From the NCBI RefSeq assembly GCF_004354045.1, contig NZ_SMRT01000015.1, positions 124,001 through 188,000 on the forward strand: 64,000 bases of DNA, in the 5' to 3' direction. Below, piece by piece: positions 1 through 7,605 of this stretch. The notes beneath the pieces are model-generated. The model was given only the letters and a program-made list of their open reading frames with translations, was not told where the DNA came from and made no database searches. Numbering within the stretch: position 1 is the first letter of the stretch; every line of letters starts with the position of its first letter. The translations under genes were made by a program, and so were the position numbers. The DNA comes from Paenibacillus piri. Lineage in GTDB: Bacteria; Bacillota; Bacilli; Paenibacillales; NBRC-103111.

Positions 1-572
1 AGCGGAACCTTCTGCTCCTCGCTGAGGTTGATGGCATCCGGGCAGTAAGCCCAACTGCAGCAGTCGGCCGCAGGACCGGCAGCCCGCTTGTCGAATCGAT
101 ACGCGTACGAATAGCCGTTCTTGCCGTGGCATACTTTCCATGGCCGGATGGACCAGCGTCCCCATTCCATTCCGCCGCTGCAATCGTGATAGGCCAGCTG
201 ATTTTCCAGCCACGGAAATTGCCGGCGCAGCGTCAGCAGCACGTCGGAGGGCGCATACACATGCCCTTGCTCGCGCAGCCAGCGGCAGGCGTCGGCCCAC
301 TCCGGCAGGCCGGCGATATGGTCGAAATGGGCATGCGTAATCAGCACATGCCCGATGGACTTCTTGCCCAGTCGTTCCATCTGCGTCCGCCATTCCGGCC
401 CGCAGTCGATCAGCAGCTCGCCTGCGTCCGTCTCCAGCAGCGCGGACGAGCGTAAACGGCGGTTCCGGCCGGTTGTTCGGGCTTCATTACATACTTCGCA
501 AGAGCAATACACCCTGGGAACCCCCATCGAATCGCCGGTACCCCAAAAGGTTAAACAGTCTGTATTCGTCAT
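1..572 (-). CDS. MBL-fold metallohydrolase, PhnP-like (partial, C-terminus beyond window)
   Basis: About 190 codons are visible before the left edge cuts the gene. The start is ATG at 572, with GGAG about 8 bases upstream on the minus strand. The protein opens with a GTGxSxGxP motif (residues 11-19) and a Cys cluster (CSCEVC, residues 23-28), followed by the zinc-binding HAHFDH motif at residues 80-85. This arrangement resembles the PhnP/phosphoribosyl cyclic phosphodiesterase branch of the metallo-beta-lactamase fold, which hydrolyses phosphodiesters or related esters in the cytoplasm. The substrate cannot be told from the visible part, and the C-terminal metal ligands are not in view. It is transcribed away from the XRE regulator at 838, so it is a separate unit. 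Confidence 0.8.
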   Translation of the reverse strand, partial: MTNTDCLTFWGTGDSMGVPRVYCSCEVCNEARTTGRNRRLRSSALLETDAGELLIDCGPEWRTQMERLGKKSIGHVLITHAHFDHIAGLPEWADACRWLREQGHVYAPSDVLLTLRRQFPWLENQLAYHDCSGGMEWGRWSIRPWKVCHGKNGYSYAYRFDKRAAGPAADCCSWAYCPDAINLSEEQKVP

Positions 573-768
573 TATATGGCGCTCCGTCAGCAAGATGAGA
601 TGCGTACTACAAGCATAACAGGAATGAAGGGAGCCAACAAGCCGCCCCGCAGCAAAAAGCGGTATTGGGTCGACCGCCGTCATGCAACGCCTCACCGTGA
701 GCTGGGAGCTTCGCGCGGGTACGGAAGATAGCGGCGCTTGAGCCGGAAGAACAGGAAGAACATAGTTC

Positions 769-798
769 TTGACGGGTTCCACATTGTATAGTTATGAT
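769..798 (+). promoter_or_regulatory. Sigma-A-type promoter of the XRE-cupin regulator gene
   Basis: TTGACG at 769-774 and TATGAT at 793-798 are separated by 18 bases, about 40 bases before the start codon at 838. The sequence just after the -10 carries one copy of the GTTGAATAAA motif (806-815) that is repeated upstream of the next operon, which suggests autoregulation. Confidence 0.6.
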
Positions 799-805
799 AA
801 ACATT

Positions 806-815
806 GTTGAATAAA
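806..815 (+). promoter_or_regulatory. Single operator-like motif GTTGAATAAA before the XRE gene
   Basis: The 16 bases AACATTGTTGAATAAA at 800-815 match AACATAGTTGAATAAA at 1515-1530 upstream of the sugar operon at all but one position. The motif lies directly downstream of the -10 at 793-798. A shared site in front of a DNA-binding regulator and its neighbouring operon suggests that the regulator binds it; this is inference. Confidence 0.45.
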
Positions 816-837
816 ATTAAATTAGGAGACTAGAGCG

Positions 838-1395
838 ATGATGGATCTGGGGAATAAGATTAAAAAGCTGCGTACCGAGCAAAACCGAAACTTAATGGAT
901 ATAGCCAATGCCTGCGGCTTTTCGAAAAGCTTGCTGTCCAAAATCGAAAACGGCAAAACCGTGCCGCCCATCTCTACGTTGATGAAAATTGCCGATGCGC
1001 TGGGTACGAAGGTTTCGATCCTGCTCGACGACCAGCAGCGTTCGGGTACGATTTTTACGGATAAGGAGACGAGCACTTCCAAAATGGTCAAAACGGAGAA
1101 GGGCTATTCGTTTTTCACCTTTGCCGTCGAGCGGAGCGAGAAGCTGATGCAGCCGTTTTTGTTTATTTCGCGAAAAAAAGAGCATGACAGCAAAAATGTG
1201 TACAGCCACAACGGGGAAGAATTCATTTATATTTTGGAGGGCGAGATGCGGTACAAGGTAGGCAGCTCGGAATATACGCTGAAGCCGGGCGACAGCCTTT
1301 ATTTCGATTCCATCGAAAAGCATACGTTAATCCCGATTACCGATGAGGTCAAGTATGTGGCTGTATTTACCCAATCGAAAGCGAGCGAGGAATAG
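838..1395 (+). CDS. XRE-family regulator with C-terminal cupin (sugar operon regulator)
   Basis: The 185-residue protein has an XRE helix-turn-helix at residues about 6-60 (LMDIANACGFSKSLLSKIE core) and a cupin_2 domain at about 100-180 (HNGEEFIYILEGEM, then KPGDSLYFDS). Family members use the cupin as the sensor of a small ligand and the HTH to bind DNA near their own gene. AGGAG lies about 11 bases before ATG-ATG; either Met could be used. The gene sits directly upstream of, and in the same direction as, the carbohydrate operon that starts at 1839, with an independent promoter before each. The shared motif copies at 806 and 1515-1590 make it the likely specific regulator of that operon. Confidence 0.85.
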   Translation: MMDLGNKIKKLRTEQNRNLMDIANACGFSKSLLSKIENGKTVPPISTLMKIADALGTKVSILLDDQQRSGTIFTDKETSTSKMVKTEKGYSFFTFAVERSEKLMQPFLFISRKKEHDSKNVYSHNGEEFIYILEGEMRYKVGSSEYTLKPGDSLYFDSIEKHTLIPITDEVKYVAVFTQSKASEE

Positions 1396-1465
1396 GCGGG
1401 AGAGTCATCGATGGCGAAAACAAGGGGAAAGCGGGACATCCTGCGAAACCTTTGTTTTTTTTTGT

Positions 1466-1479
1466 AGAAAGCGATTGCA
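1466..1479 (+). promoter_or_regulatory. cre-like catabolite control site overlapping the -35
   Basis: AGAAAGCGATTGCA matches the CcpA consensus TGWAANCGNTNWCA at 12 of 14 positions; it differs at positions 1 and 12. It overlaps the -35 hexamer at 1475-1480, where CcpA binding would block transcription. This fits an operon for a secondary carbon source. Confidence 0.45.
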
Positions 1480-1503
1480 ATATAAAAAAAGCTGGTGTAC
1501 AAT
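1475..1503 (+). promoter_or_regulatory. Sigma-A promoter of the sugar operon
   Basis: TTGCAA at 1475-1480 and TACAAT at 1498-1503 are spaced by exactly 17 bases. The expected start of transcription is near 1510, immediately before the phased repeats, so a protein bound there would act as a roadblock or repressor. Confidence 0.7.
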
Positions 1504-1510
1504 GAATGCA

Positions 1511-1590
1511 AGTCAACATAGTTGAATAAAGTACAACATGGTTAAGTAAATGTAAAAAGGGTTTAAGAAGATGTAAAACGGTTGAAATGA
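1511..1590 (+). repeat. Four degenerate direct repeats phased at exactly 20 bp (candidate operator)
   Basis: The core starts GTTGAATAAA (1521), GTTAAGTAAA (1541), GTTTAAGAAG (1561) and GTTGAAATGA (1581) fall exactly 20 bp apart. The first two units also share AACAT before the core. The block begins just after the promoter's -10. Equal spacing close to two helical turns would put all sites on one face of the DNA, as expected for cooperative binding of a regulator. Confidence 0.55.
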
Positions 1591-1838
1591 AATTGAAGAG
1601 ACTCCTGCAGATTGAATTTGAAAAAAGGAGGGATTCACAGCGACTACAGACGTGCAATCCGGCAGCCTGCAAGGGCGGCTTGAGCAGCAGGCGTCAGGAA
1701 GGACGACATTCCGCTAATGAAACGCTGCATGCTGATGAGCAGCTGGTATTCAAGCACGGCCAAAAAGAAAACGCTTACACTTAGCTTTTATTTCAATTAT
1801 TGAACTTATTAATAATTTTAAAAGGTGGAGAACAAAAA

Positions 1839-2834
1839 ATGAAAACGTTCAAAGTAGGTATCGTAGGCGCAGGCGGCGTTACGGAATTGCATTTTGTAGG
1901 CTACAAAGAACATCCGGAACGGATCGAGATCACGGCCTTATGCGATCCGAATCCTGAAGCGCTTCATGCGAAGGCGGACAAATACGGCGTTCCGCAGCGG
2001 TTTACGGATTTGCGCGAGTTTATTCAAAACAGCGGCATCGATGTGGCGGTTGTGTGCACGCCGACATCCATCCGCAAGGAAATCGTATTCCCGCTTATTG
2101 AGGCAGGCATTCCGGTGTTCGTTGAAAAACCGTTCTCCGACACATTGGCCGAGGCGACGGAAATTACCGAGAAAGCGAAACAGCGCGGCGTGCCGATATC
2201 GGTCAACCAAAACTTCAGGCGCCATTTCCCGTTCGATCTGATCAAGCAAAAAGTGGCCGAAGGTACGATCGGCAACGTAACCTCGATGATATTCACAAAT
2301 ATCTTTTTCAGGCAGGATGTAGGCTGGCGGCTGGAATGCGAACGGAATGCGCTGTCCGTGATGGGGATCCACTGGTTTGACGGGTTCAGGCAAATTCTCG
2401 GCTCCGAGGCGGTATCCGTCGTATGCCAGAACCGTTCTTCGTCCGCCGTCAACTGCGCAGGCGAAACCGACGCCACCGTACAGGTCGTGTTTGAGAACGA
2501 TACGGTCGTCACGTACGTCCAAAGCTTCTCCTCCACCTTCAACAAGACCGACTTGATCGTCATCGGAGAGACGGGAACGATCGTCGCCAATCACGGCAAA
2601 GCCGAGCTTTACCGTAAAGGCGAGAAAACGCCGTCGCAAACATGGGACAACAAAATATCGAGAGAAATCGCTACATACGAAGGCTTGAACCATCTGTTGA
2701 CCTCCCTCGAAACGGGAAGCGAAGCGCCCAACAGCTCGAGAGACAACCTGAAAACGATCGCTATTCTCGATGCGGCTTACGTTTCCGCGGAGGAGCAGCG
2801 CGCCGTCTACTTGAAGCAGGGCGTCCAGGTGTAA
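1839..2834 (+). CDS. Gfo/Idh/MocA-family oxidoreductase
   Basis: A 331-residue NAD(P)-dependent dehydrogenase of the Gfo/Idh/MocA family, which oxidises or reduces sugars, inositols and derivatives in the cytoplasm. The N-terminal Rossmann motif GIVGAGGV is at residues 6-13, and the family's EKP motif (VFVEKPFSD) is at about residues 92-100. The C-terminal alpha/beta domain follows. The start is ATG 1839 with GGTGGAG about 10 bases upstream; an earlier in-frame start at 1800 lacks a ribosome site. It is the first gene of the operon that continues with the transporter, cupin and isomerase genes, so it probably carries out an early step on the imported sugar. Confidence 0.88.
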   Translation: MKTFKVGIVGAGGVTELHFVGYKEHPERIEITALCDPNPEALHAKADKYGVPQRFTDLREFIQNSGIDVAVVCTPTSIRKEIVFPLIEAGIPVFVEKPFSDTLAEATEITEKAKQRGVPISVNQNFRRHFPFDLIKQKVAEGTIGNVTSMIFTNIFFRQDVGWRLECERNALSVMGIHWFDGFRQILGSEAVSVVCQNRSSSAVNCAGETDATVQVVFENDTVVTYVQSFSSTFNKTDLIVIGETGTIVANHGKAELYRKGEKTPSQTWDNKISREIATYEGLNHLLTSLETGSEAPNSSRDNLKTIAILDAAYVSAEEQRAVYLKQGVQV

Positions 2835-2867
2835 CATCAAATAAGATTGAAGTGGAAGGTAGTGCGT

Positions 2868-3824
2868 ATGGATACACAATCGACTGCTTTACAATCGGCC
2901 ACGGCGGAGAAAAAGAAGCGGAACGCGCTATTATCCGATCTGCGGCGCGACAAATACCTTTACTTGCTTGTCATACCCGGAATTATCTTTTTCATTGTTT
3001 TTAAATATGTGCCTATGTGGGGGATCATTATCGCTTTTCAGGAGTATTCCCCGTATGCCGGTATTTGGAGCAGCGAATGGGTTGGCCTGGAGCATTTTAT
3101 CCGTTTTTTTTCGAATCCCGATTTTTATTTGCTATTTCGCAATACGATGATGATCAGCTTGTTGAATCTGGTGTTTTTCTTTCCGCTCCCGATCGTGCTT
3201 TCGCTGCTGCTGAACGAAGTCAACAATCAGGTGTTCAAAAGGCTTATTCAATCGATCGTCTATTTGCCGCATTTTTTGTCATGGGTTATTATTGTCGGCA
3301 TTTCGTTCCTGCTCTTGTCCCAGTCCTCCGGCGTCATCAATATGATGATGGTGTCGCTGGGCTTTCCGAAGTACGATTTTCTGACGAACACCGATACGTT
3401 CTGGGGACTGCTCGTGGCGCAAAACATTTGGAAGGAGACGGGCTGGGGGACGATCATCATTTTGGCTGCGATTACGGCCGTCGATCCTCAGCTTTACGAG
3501 GCGGCCAAAATGGACGGGGCCAACCGGTGGCTGCAGGCATGGCATGTCACGCTGCCGGGCATCCGGAGCGTCATTCTGGTGCTGCTCATTTTGCGGCTCG
3601 GCCATATTATGGATGTCGGCTTCGAGCAAGTATTTCTGATGAGCAACGGGGCGGTAGCCAAATATGCCGACGTGTTTGAAACGTATGTATACCGCAACGG
3701 GATTCAGAGCGGGCAGTTCAGCTACAGCACGGCCGTCGGCCTGTTCAAATCCGTGGTAGGCCTTATACTCGTTGTTTTCGCGAACAAGCTGGCCAAACGG
3801 CTTGGCGAGGAGGGAGTCTACTAA
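2868..3824 (+). CDS. Carbohydrate ABC transporter permease, LplB/CUT1 type
   Basis: A 318-residue inner-membrane permease with about six hydrophobic segments and the ABC-permease EAA loop (YEAAKMDGANRWLQAWHVTL, about residue 210). The charged N-terminus (AEKKKR) followed by a membrane segment is typical of LplB-like permeases paired with an LplC partner. The start is ATG 2868, with GGAAGG about 10 bases upstream; an alternative ATG at 2847 has no ribosome site. Its stop overlaps the start of the next permease by one base (TAATG), which indicates translational coupling. The ATPase is not encoded here; this transporter type commonly shares one MsmX-type ATPase encoded elsewhere. Confidence 0.9.
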   Translation: MDTQSTALQSATAEKKKRNALLSDLRRDKYLYLLVIPGIIFFIVFKYVPMWGIIIAFQEYSPYAGIWSSEWVGLEHFIRFFSNPDFYLLFRNTMMISLLNLVFFFPLPIVLSLLLNEVNNQVFKRLIQSIVYLPHFLSWVIIVGISFLLLSQSSGVINMMMVSLGFPKYDFLTNTDTFWGLLVAQNIWKETGWGTIIILAAITAVDPQLYEAAKMDGANRWLQAWHVTLPGIRSVILVLLILRLGHIMDVGFEQVFLMSNGAVAKYADVFETYVYRNGIQSGQFSYSTAVGLFKSVVGLILVVFANKLAKRLGEEGVY

Positions 3825-4705
3825 TGCATGTAAGCCTGGGTGGGCGCATATTTAATGTCATTAACGCGGCACTGCTCGTTGTCGTAGGACTCGTTACCTT
3901 GTTTCCGCTGTACTATGTATTTATCGTATCGTTCACCGATCCGCATGAATTTTTGCAAAAAAACGGCTTTGTCCTGTTTCCGCAAACATGGTCGTTAGGC
4001 TCGTACCGGTACTTGCTGGACACCGATACGTTTAAGAACGCGACGCTCGTCAGCGTATTTCTGGCGACGGTCGGGACCGGGCTGAGCTTGATTTTCACGG
4101 CCGCCATGGCGTTCGGGATTTCCCGGAAAAGGCTGAGAGGCCGGAAAATCATGATGATGATGATTTTGCTGACGATCTTGTTCAATGCGGGCATTATTCC
4201 GAACTACTTGATCGTTCGCGATCTGGGGATGATCAACAGCGTCTGGTCGCTCATCATTCCGGTGCTGGTCAGCGGATGGAACGTGATTTTGATGAAAAGC
4301 TTTTTTGACAGCATTCCCGTCGAGCTGGAGGATGCCGCGATGATCGACGGCTGCAATGACCTCGGCACGTTTTTCCGGATTGTGCTGCCTCTGTCCGCGC
4401 CGGCTATGGCGGCGTTCGGGCTGTTTTATGCGGTAGGCTATTGGAACACGTTCTTTAATGCGATTTTGTTCATCAACGACTATACGAAGGTGCCTCTGCA
4501 GGTTGTACTCCGTACGATGCTGATCGATTCCGAAACGTCGACAGGCGGGGCGAGTGCGGCCGAGATGGTATCGGAAAACCAGCTTCCGAAGCAAACGATC
4601 AAAATGGCGGCTGTCGTCATCGCAACGCTTCCTATTCTGGTCGTATACCCGTTTTTGCAAAAGCATTTTGCCAAAGGTGTCATGCTCGGCTCCGTCAAGG
4701 GCTGA
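3824..4705 (+). CDS. Carbohydrate ABC transporter permease, LplC/CUT1 type
   Basis: A 293-residue partner permease with about six membrane segments and the EAA loop (ELEDAAMIDGCNDLGTFFRI, about residue 167). The ending FAKGVMLGSVKG is characteristic of LplC/YtcP-type proteins. Its ATG overlaps the stop of the preceding permease, so the two are made in equal amounts. With 2868-3824 it forms the membrane channel for the substrate caught by the lipoprotein at 4743. Confidence 0.9.
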   Translation: MHVSLGGRIFNVINAALLVVVGLVTLFPLYYVFIVSFTDPHEFLQKNGFVLFPQTWSLGSYRYLLDTDTFKNATLVSVFLATVGTGLSLIFTAAMAFGISRKRLRGRKIMMMMILLTILFNAGIIPNYLIVRDLGMINSVWSLIIPVLVSGWNVILMKSFFDSIPVELEDAAMIDGCNDLGTFFRIVLPLSAPAMAAFGLFYAVGYWNTFFNAILFINDYTKVPLQVVLRTMLIDSETSTGGASAAEMVSENQLPKQTIKMAAVVIATLPILVVYPFLQKHFAKGVMLGSVKG

Positions 4706-4742
4706 TTTAATCTCAGTTTTTATATTATGGGGAGGGTCAAAT

Positions 4743-6254
4743 ATGAAAAAAGCTTCAAACAAACGCGCGCTTGCGGTCGCATTATCCGCTTTGGCGGTGC
4801 TGACGGCGGCGTGCTCCGGCGGAGGAGGCGGCGGGACGGCTAAATCGGACGACGGAGGAAAAAAGGAGGGGCCGGTCACCCTGAATATTTTCAGCAACTT
4901 CTCGATTGCCCAGCCGCCTTCGCCGGATAATCCGGTAACGAAGGAATTCGAGAAACGGACGAATACGAAGCTGAACATTACGTGGGTATCCGACACCGTG
5001 TTTAACGATAAGCTCAACGTATTGCTCGCCTCGGGCGACCTGCCGGACATGATCCGGCTGCCGGACACGACCGTTCCGCAGTTTTTGACGATGGTGAAGC
5101 AGGGCGCGTTCTGGGATCTGTCGCCGTACTTGAAGGATTACAAAAACTTGATGGACTCGCCGAAGAGCATGTGGGACAACTCGAAAATTAACGGCAAAAA
5201 CTATGTCGTGCCCATTGTGCGTCCGATTGAGGGCGGAACTACATTTTTCATTCGCAAAGATTGGATCGATAAGCTGGGTCTGAAAATGCCGACGACCTTG
5301 GATGAACTGTACCAGGTCATGAAGGTGTTCAAGGAGAAGGAGCCTGACGGTAAAAAGGGTACTTTCGGCTACACGATGCGTACGAACGACCAGATTGAAT
5401 TCATTTATACGGGCGCGAGCAGCAAATGGAAGGTGAAGGACGGCGGTTTGGTCGACATCAATTTCATGCCTGAAATGAGAGAGTCCATTTTGTACAGGAA
5501 GAAGCTGTTCGACGAGCAGCTCATTCCGCCCGATTATTCCGTCATGAAAAATGAGGAATGGGTCGATCTGGCGACAAGCGGGAGAGTGGGCATAACGACC
5601 GAGACGATCGAAGCGATGTGGCGGTGGACGTACGATCAATGGAAGCGCGATTCGAAGGTGAACTGGGAGCCGATCGTCTCCTTGGCCGCAGGCGCAGGGC
5701 CGTTTCAGCAGCAGAACAGCGGTTTCATCGGCGTCTTTGCGATACCGAAGAGCGTCCCGGAGGCGAAAATGCGCAAAATTTTGTCGCTGCTTGACTACGG
5801 CGCTTCGGAGGAAGGCAGCACCTTGTCGCAATACGGCATCGAAGGCGTGCACTACAAGAAGGAAGACGGCTTCTTCGTCACGAACGAGCAGGCGGTTAAA
5901 GACAATCTGGGAACCGGGTCGTTCGGCAAGCTGTTCATGAAGCACGATCCTTATATGTACGCTTATGCGCCGGGCATGCCGAAGGAAATTTTTGAGAAGA
6001 ACAAAAAAATTATCGACGCCAAAGCGAAAATCAGCGTACCACGGCCAGAAATCGGGCTCGTTTCGGAAACGAACAACAAGCTCGGGGCCGATTACAACAA
6101 GAAGCTCGCCGATTTGAAAACGCAAATTATTATGGGCAAGGCCGGTATCGAGGCATGGGATAAAATGGTTGCCGATCTGAAGCAGGACGCCAACTATCAA
6201 AAAATTATCCAGGAAATGAACGCAGCCTATAAAGAACGTCTGGCAGCTAAGTAA
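4743..6254 (+). CDS. Extracellular solute-binding lipoprotein, LplA-like
   Basis: A 503-residue sugar-binding protein anchored outside the membrane. It has a lysine/arginine-rich signal peptide with lipobox LTAAC (Cys at residue 24), a glycine-rich linker, then a large binding domain. The length of about 500 residues is normal for LplA-type proteins, larger than maltose-binding types. GGGGAGG lies 7 bases before ATG 4743. It follows its two permeases. The ligand cannot be deduced from sequence; the neighbouring oxidoreductase, isomerase and Tm-1-like genes suggest a monosaccharide or sugar acid, or a short oligomer of one. Confidence 0.9.
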   Translation: MKKASNKRALAVALSALAVLTAACSGGGGGGTAKSDDGGKKEGPVTLNIFSNFSIAQPPSPDNPVTKEFEKRTNTKLNITWVSDTVFNDKLNVLLASGDLPDMIRLPDTTVPQFLTMVKQGAFWDLSPYLKDYKNLMDSPKSMWDNSKINGKNYVVPIVRPIEGGTTFFIRKDWIDKLGLKMPTTLDELYQVMKVFKEKEPDGKKGTFGYTMRTNDQIEFIYTGASSKWKVKDGGLVDINFMPEMRESILYRKKLFDEQLIPPDYSVMKNEEWVDLATSGRVGITTETIEAMWRWTYDQWKRDSKVNWEPIVSLAAGAGPFQQQNSGFIGVFAIPKSVPEAKMRKILSLLDYGASEEGSTLSQYGIEGVHYKKEDGFFVTNEQAVKDNLGTGSFGKLFMKHDPYMYAYAPGMPKEIFEKNKKIIDAKAKISVPRPEIGLVSETNNKLGADYNKKLADLKTQIIMGKAGIEAWDKMVADLKQDANYQKIIQEMNAAYKERLAAK

Positions 6255-6277
6255 ACCCGAAAAAGGAGAATGAGTGT

Positions 6278-6640
6278 ATGGCTACCATTACTGATTTGAG
6301 AAAGCAAGACAAGCAGCGCGTGTTGAATGAGAATTGGGGCAAAATCCAATGGCTCTGCGGGCAGGATATCGATGCGGCGAGCGAGATGACCTTCGGTATG
6401 GTGTATATCAACGCAGGCCAAGCCAATCCGAGACACGTGCATCCGAATTGTGAGGAAATTATTTTCGTACTGTCCGGGGAGTGCGACCATACGTTGGGTG
6501 ACGAGACGTTCCATCTCGAGCCCGGCATGATGTTGCGTATTCCGCGCAATGTGCCTCACAATGCGACAACGACGAGCTGGGAGCCATGCCGGATGATTAT
6601 CGCCTATTCGGCGCCGGATCGGCAGACGATCGGGGAATAA
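6278..6640 (+). CDS. Single-domain cupin protein
   Basis: A 120-residue cupin with the metal-binding pattern HVHPNCEEI in motif 1 (His, His, Glu, about residues 46-52), the GECDHTLGDETFHLEPG strands, and PRNVPHNA (His) in motif 2. Small cupins of this kind act as sugar or sugar-acid isomerases, or bind small ligands. AAAGGAG lies about 10 bases before the ATG. It is 23 bases after the binding-protein gene and is followed by a sugar isomerase, so it likely acts in the same pathway. The exact reaction is unknown. Confidence 0.82.
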   Translation: MATITDLRKQDKQRVLNENWGKIQWLCGQDIDAASEMTFGMVYINAGQANPRHVHPNCEEIIFVLSGECDHTLGDETFHLEPGMMLRIPRNVPHNATTTSWEPCRMIIAYSAPDRQTIGE

Positions 6641-6735
6641 GGAGAGCCTACAGTTCATCGACAATCTCCAAGGATTCCGTTTTCGTAGTTCTATGAAACG
6701 ATTTGCAAGATATATATGTTAAGAGGAGACTTGCT

Positions 6736-7491
6736 ATGAGCATAAAGCTGGCATTTTCAAGACCTACCTCCACGGCGGAGGAGCAGGCTCTGCTGTTTCG
6801 GCAGTACAGGGCAACCGGTTATGAGGGCTTGCAGCTGAAGGGGGCGCAATACGCCCCATATATCGCGGATCCGGCGGGCTTCAAGGAAGCGTGGGGCGAT
6901 GCGCCGGGGCTTGGGTCGGGGCTAATTGCCGGCGGCCGGCTGGACGAAAGCGGCATCGAGCAGCTTCGCAGCGTGTTCCGGTTTGCGGCGGGGATCGGCA
7001 CGGAGCTGATCGTCTACTGCCACGGAATTCCGCGGGCGGAAGTGACGTCGGACGACATTCGCCGGTATGCGGACGTACTGTCGGAGCTGGGGCGCGAAGC
7101 CTCGCAGCAGCACGGAGTCAAGCTGTCGCTGCATCATCACTATAACAACCCGGTCATGCATCGCGACGATTTCGACCTGTTCTTCGACAGAATCGCCGAT
7201 CGGTCGGTCGGCTTGACGGTCGACACCGCGCATCTCGTGAAGTCCGGCATCGATGACGTCGCCGAAGTGATCCGCAGCTTCGGTACTGTGATCGATAACT
7301 TTCATATGAAAGATTTCGAGCAAGGCGACTGGCGGGTGCTCGGGCAGGGAGCCATTGATTTCAAGCCGATCTTCGGCGCGATCCAGGCTATCGGCTATAA
7401 CGGCTGGATGTCGGCGGACGAGGAAAGCGGCGGCGAGGTGGTCGAAGGGATGAAGGCTTGCTATGCATTTATGCGCAGCGGGCTGAAGTAA
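6736..7491 (+). CDS. Sugar phosphate isomerase/epimerase (xylose-isomerase-like TIM barrel)
   Basis: A 251-residue protein of the AP-endonuclease-2/xylose-isomerase-like TIM-barrel superfamily. Visible metal-site features are the LHHHY segment, VDTAHL, and FHMKD near residue 195; the C-terminal strand has ADEES. Members isomerise or epimerise sugars, inosose or hydroxypyruvate using a divalent metal. ATG 6736 is preceded by AGAGGAG at proper distance; the frame extends upstream to 6703 without a ribosome site. It lies inside the catabolic operon, after the cupin gene. Confidence 0.85.
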   Translation: MSIKLAFSRPTSTAEEQALLFRQYRATGYEGLQLKGAQYAPYIADPAGFKEAWGDAPGLGSGLIAGGRLDESGIEQLRSVFRFAAGIGTELIVYCHGIPRAEVTSDDIRRYADVLSELGREASQQHGVKLSLHHHYNNPVMHRDDFDLFFDRIADRSVGLTVDTAHLVKSGIDDVAEVIRSFGTVIDNFHMKDFEQGDWRVLGQGAIDFKPIFGAIQAIGYNGWMSADEESGGEVVEGMKACYAFMRSGLK

Positions 7492-7605
7492 GCGAACGGC
7501 GGCTGGAGTGAAGCACGGGTTGGCGAACGGATGAACGGTTAAGAAAGAAACCGGCTGAATGATTGGACCGAATGAATGAACAGAACCTTGAAGGGGTTGA
7601 TGTTT

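Larger units (their letters stand above)
1396..1838 (+). other. Gene-free control region and long leader of the sugar operon
   Basis: These 443 bases hold a cre-like site, a sigma-A promoter, four 20-bp-phased repeats, and then about 250 bases of leader before the start codon at 1839. A reading frame at 1587-1784 has no convincing ribosome site and no recognisable protein, so I do not call it a gene. I saw no riboswitch signature. Confidence 0.6.

Noticed and set aside
624..734. 36-codon basic reading frame between the metallohydrolase and the XRE gene
   Set aside because: The ribosome site is poor, and the Arg/Lys-rich composition can arise by chance. Nothing similar is known to me.
1587..1784. 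65-codon reading frame in the sugar operon leader
   Set aside because: No ribosome site at a useful distance, no recognisable protein, and it begins inside the phased repeats.
3995..5068. 357-codon open frame opposite the permease and binding-protein genes
   Set aside because: It spans two genuine genes and the gap between them, has no ribosome site and no protein-like composition.
4782..6200. 472-codon open frame opposite the solute-binding protein gene
   Set aside because: It is the antisense shadow of a clear lipoprotein gene and has no ribosome site.
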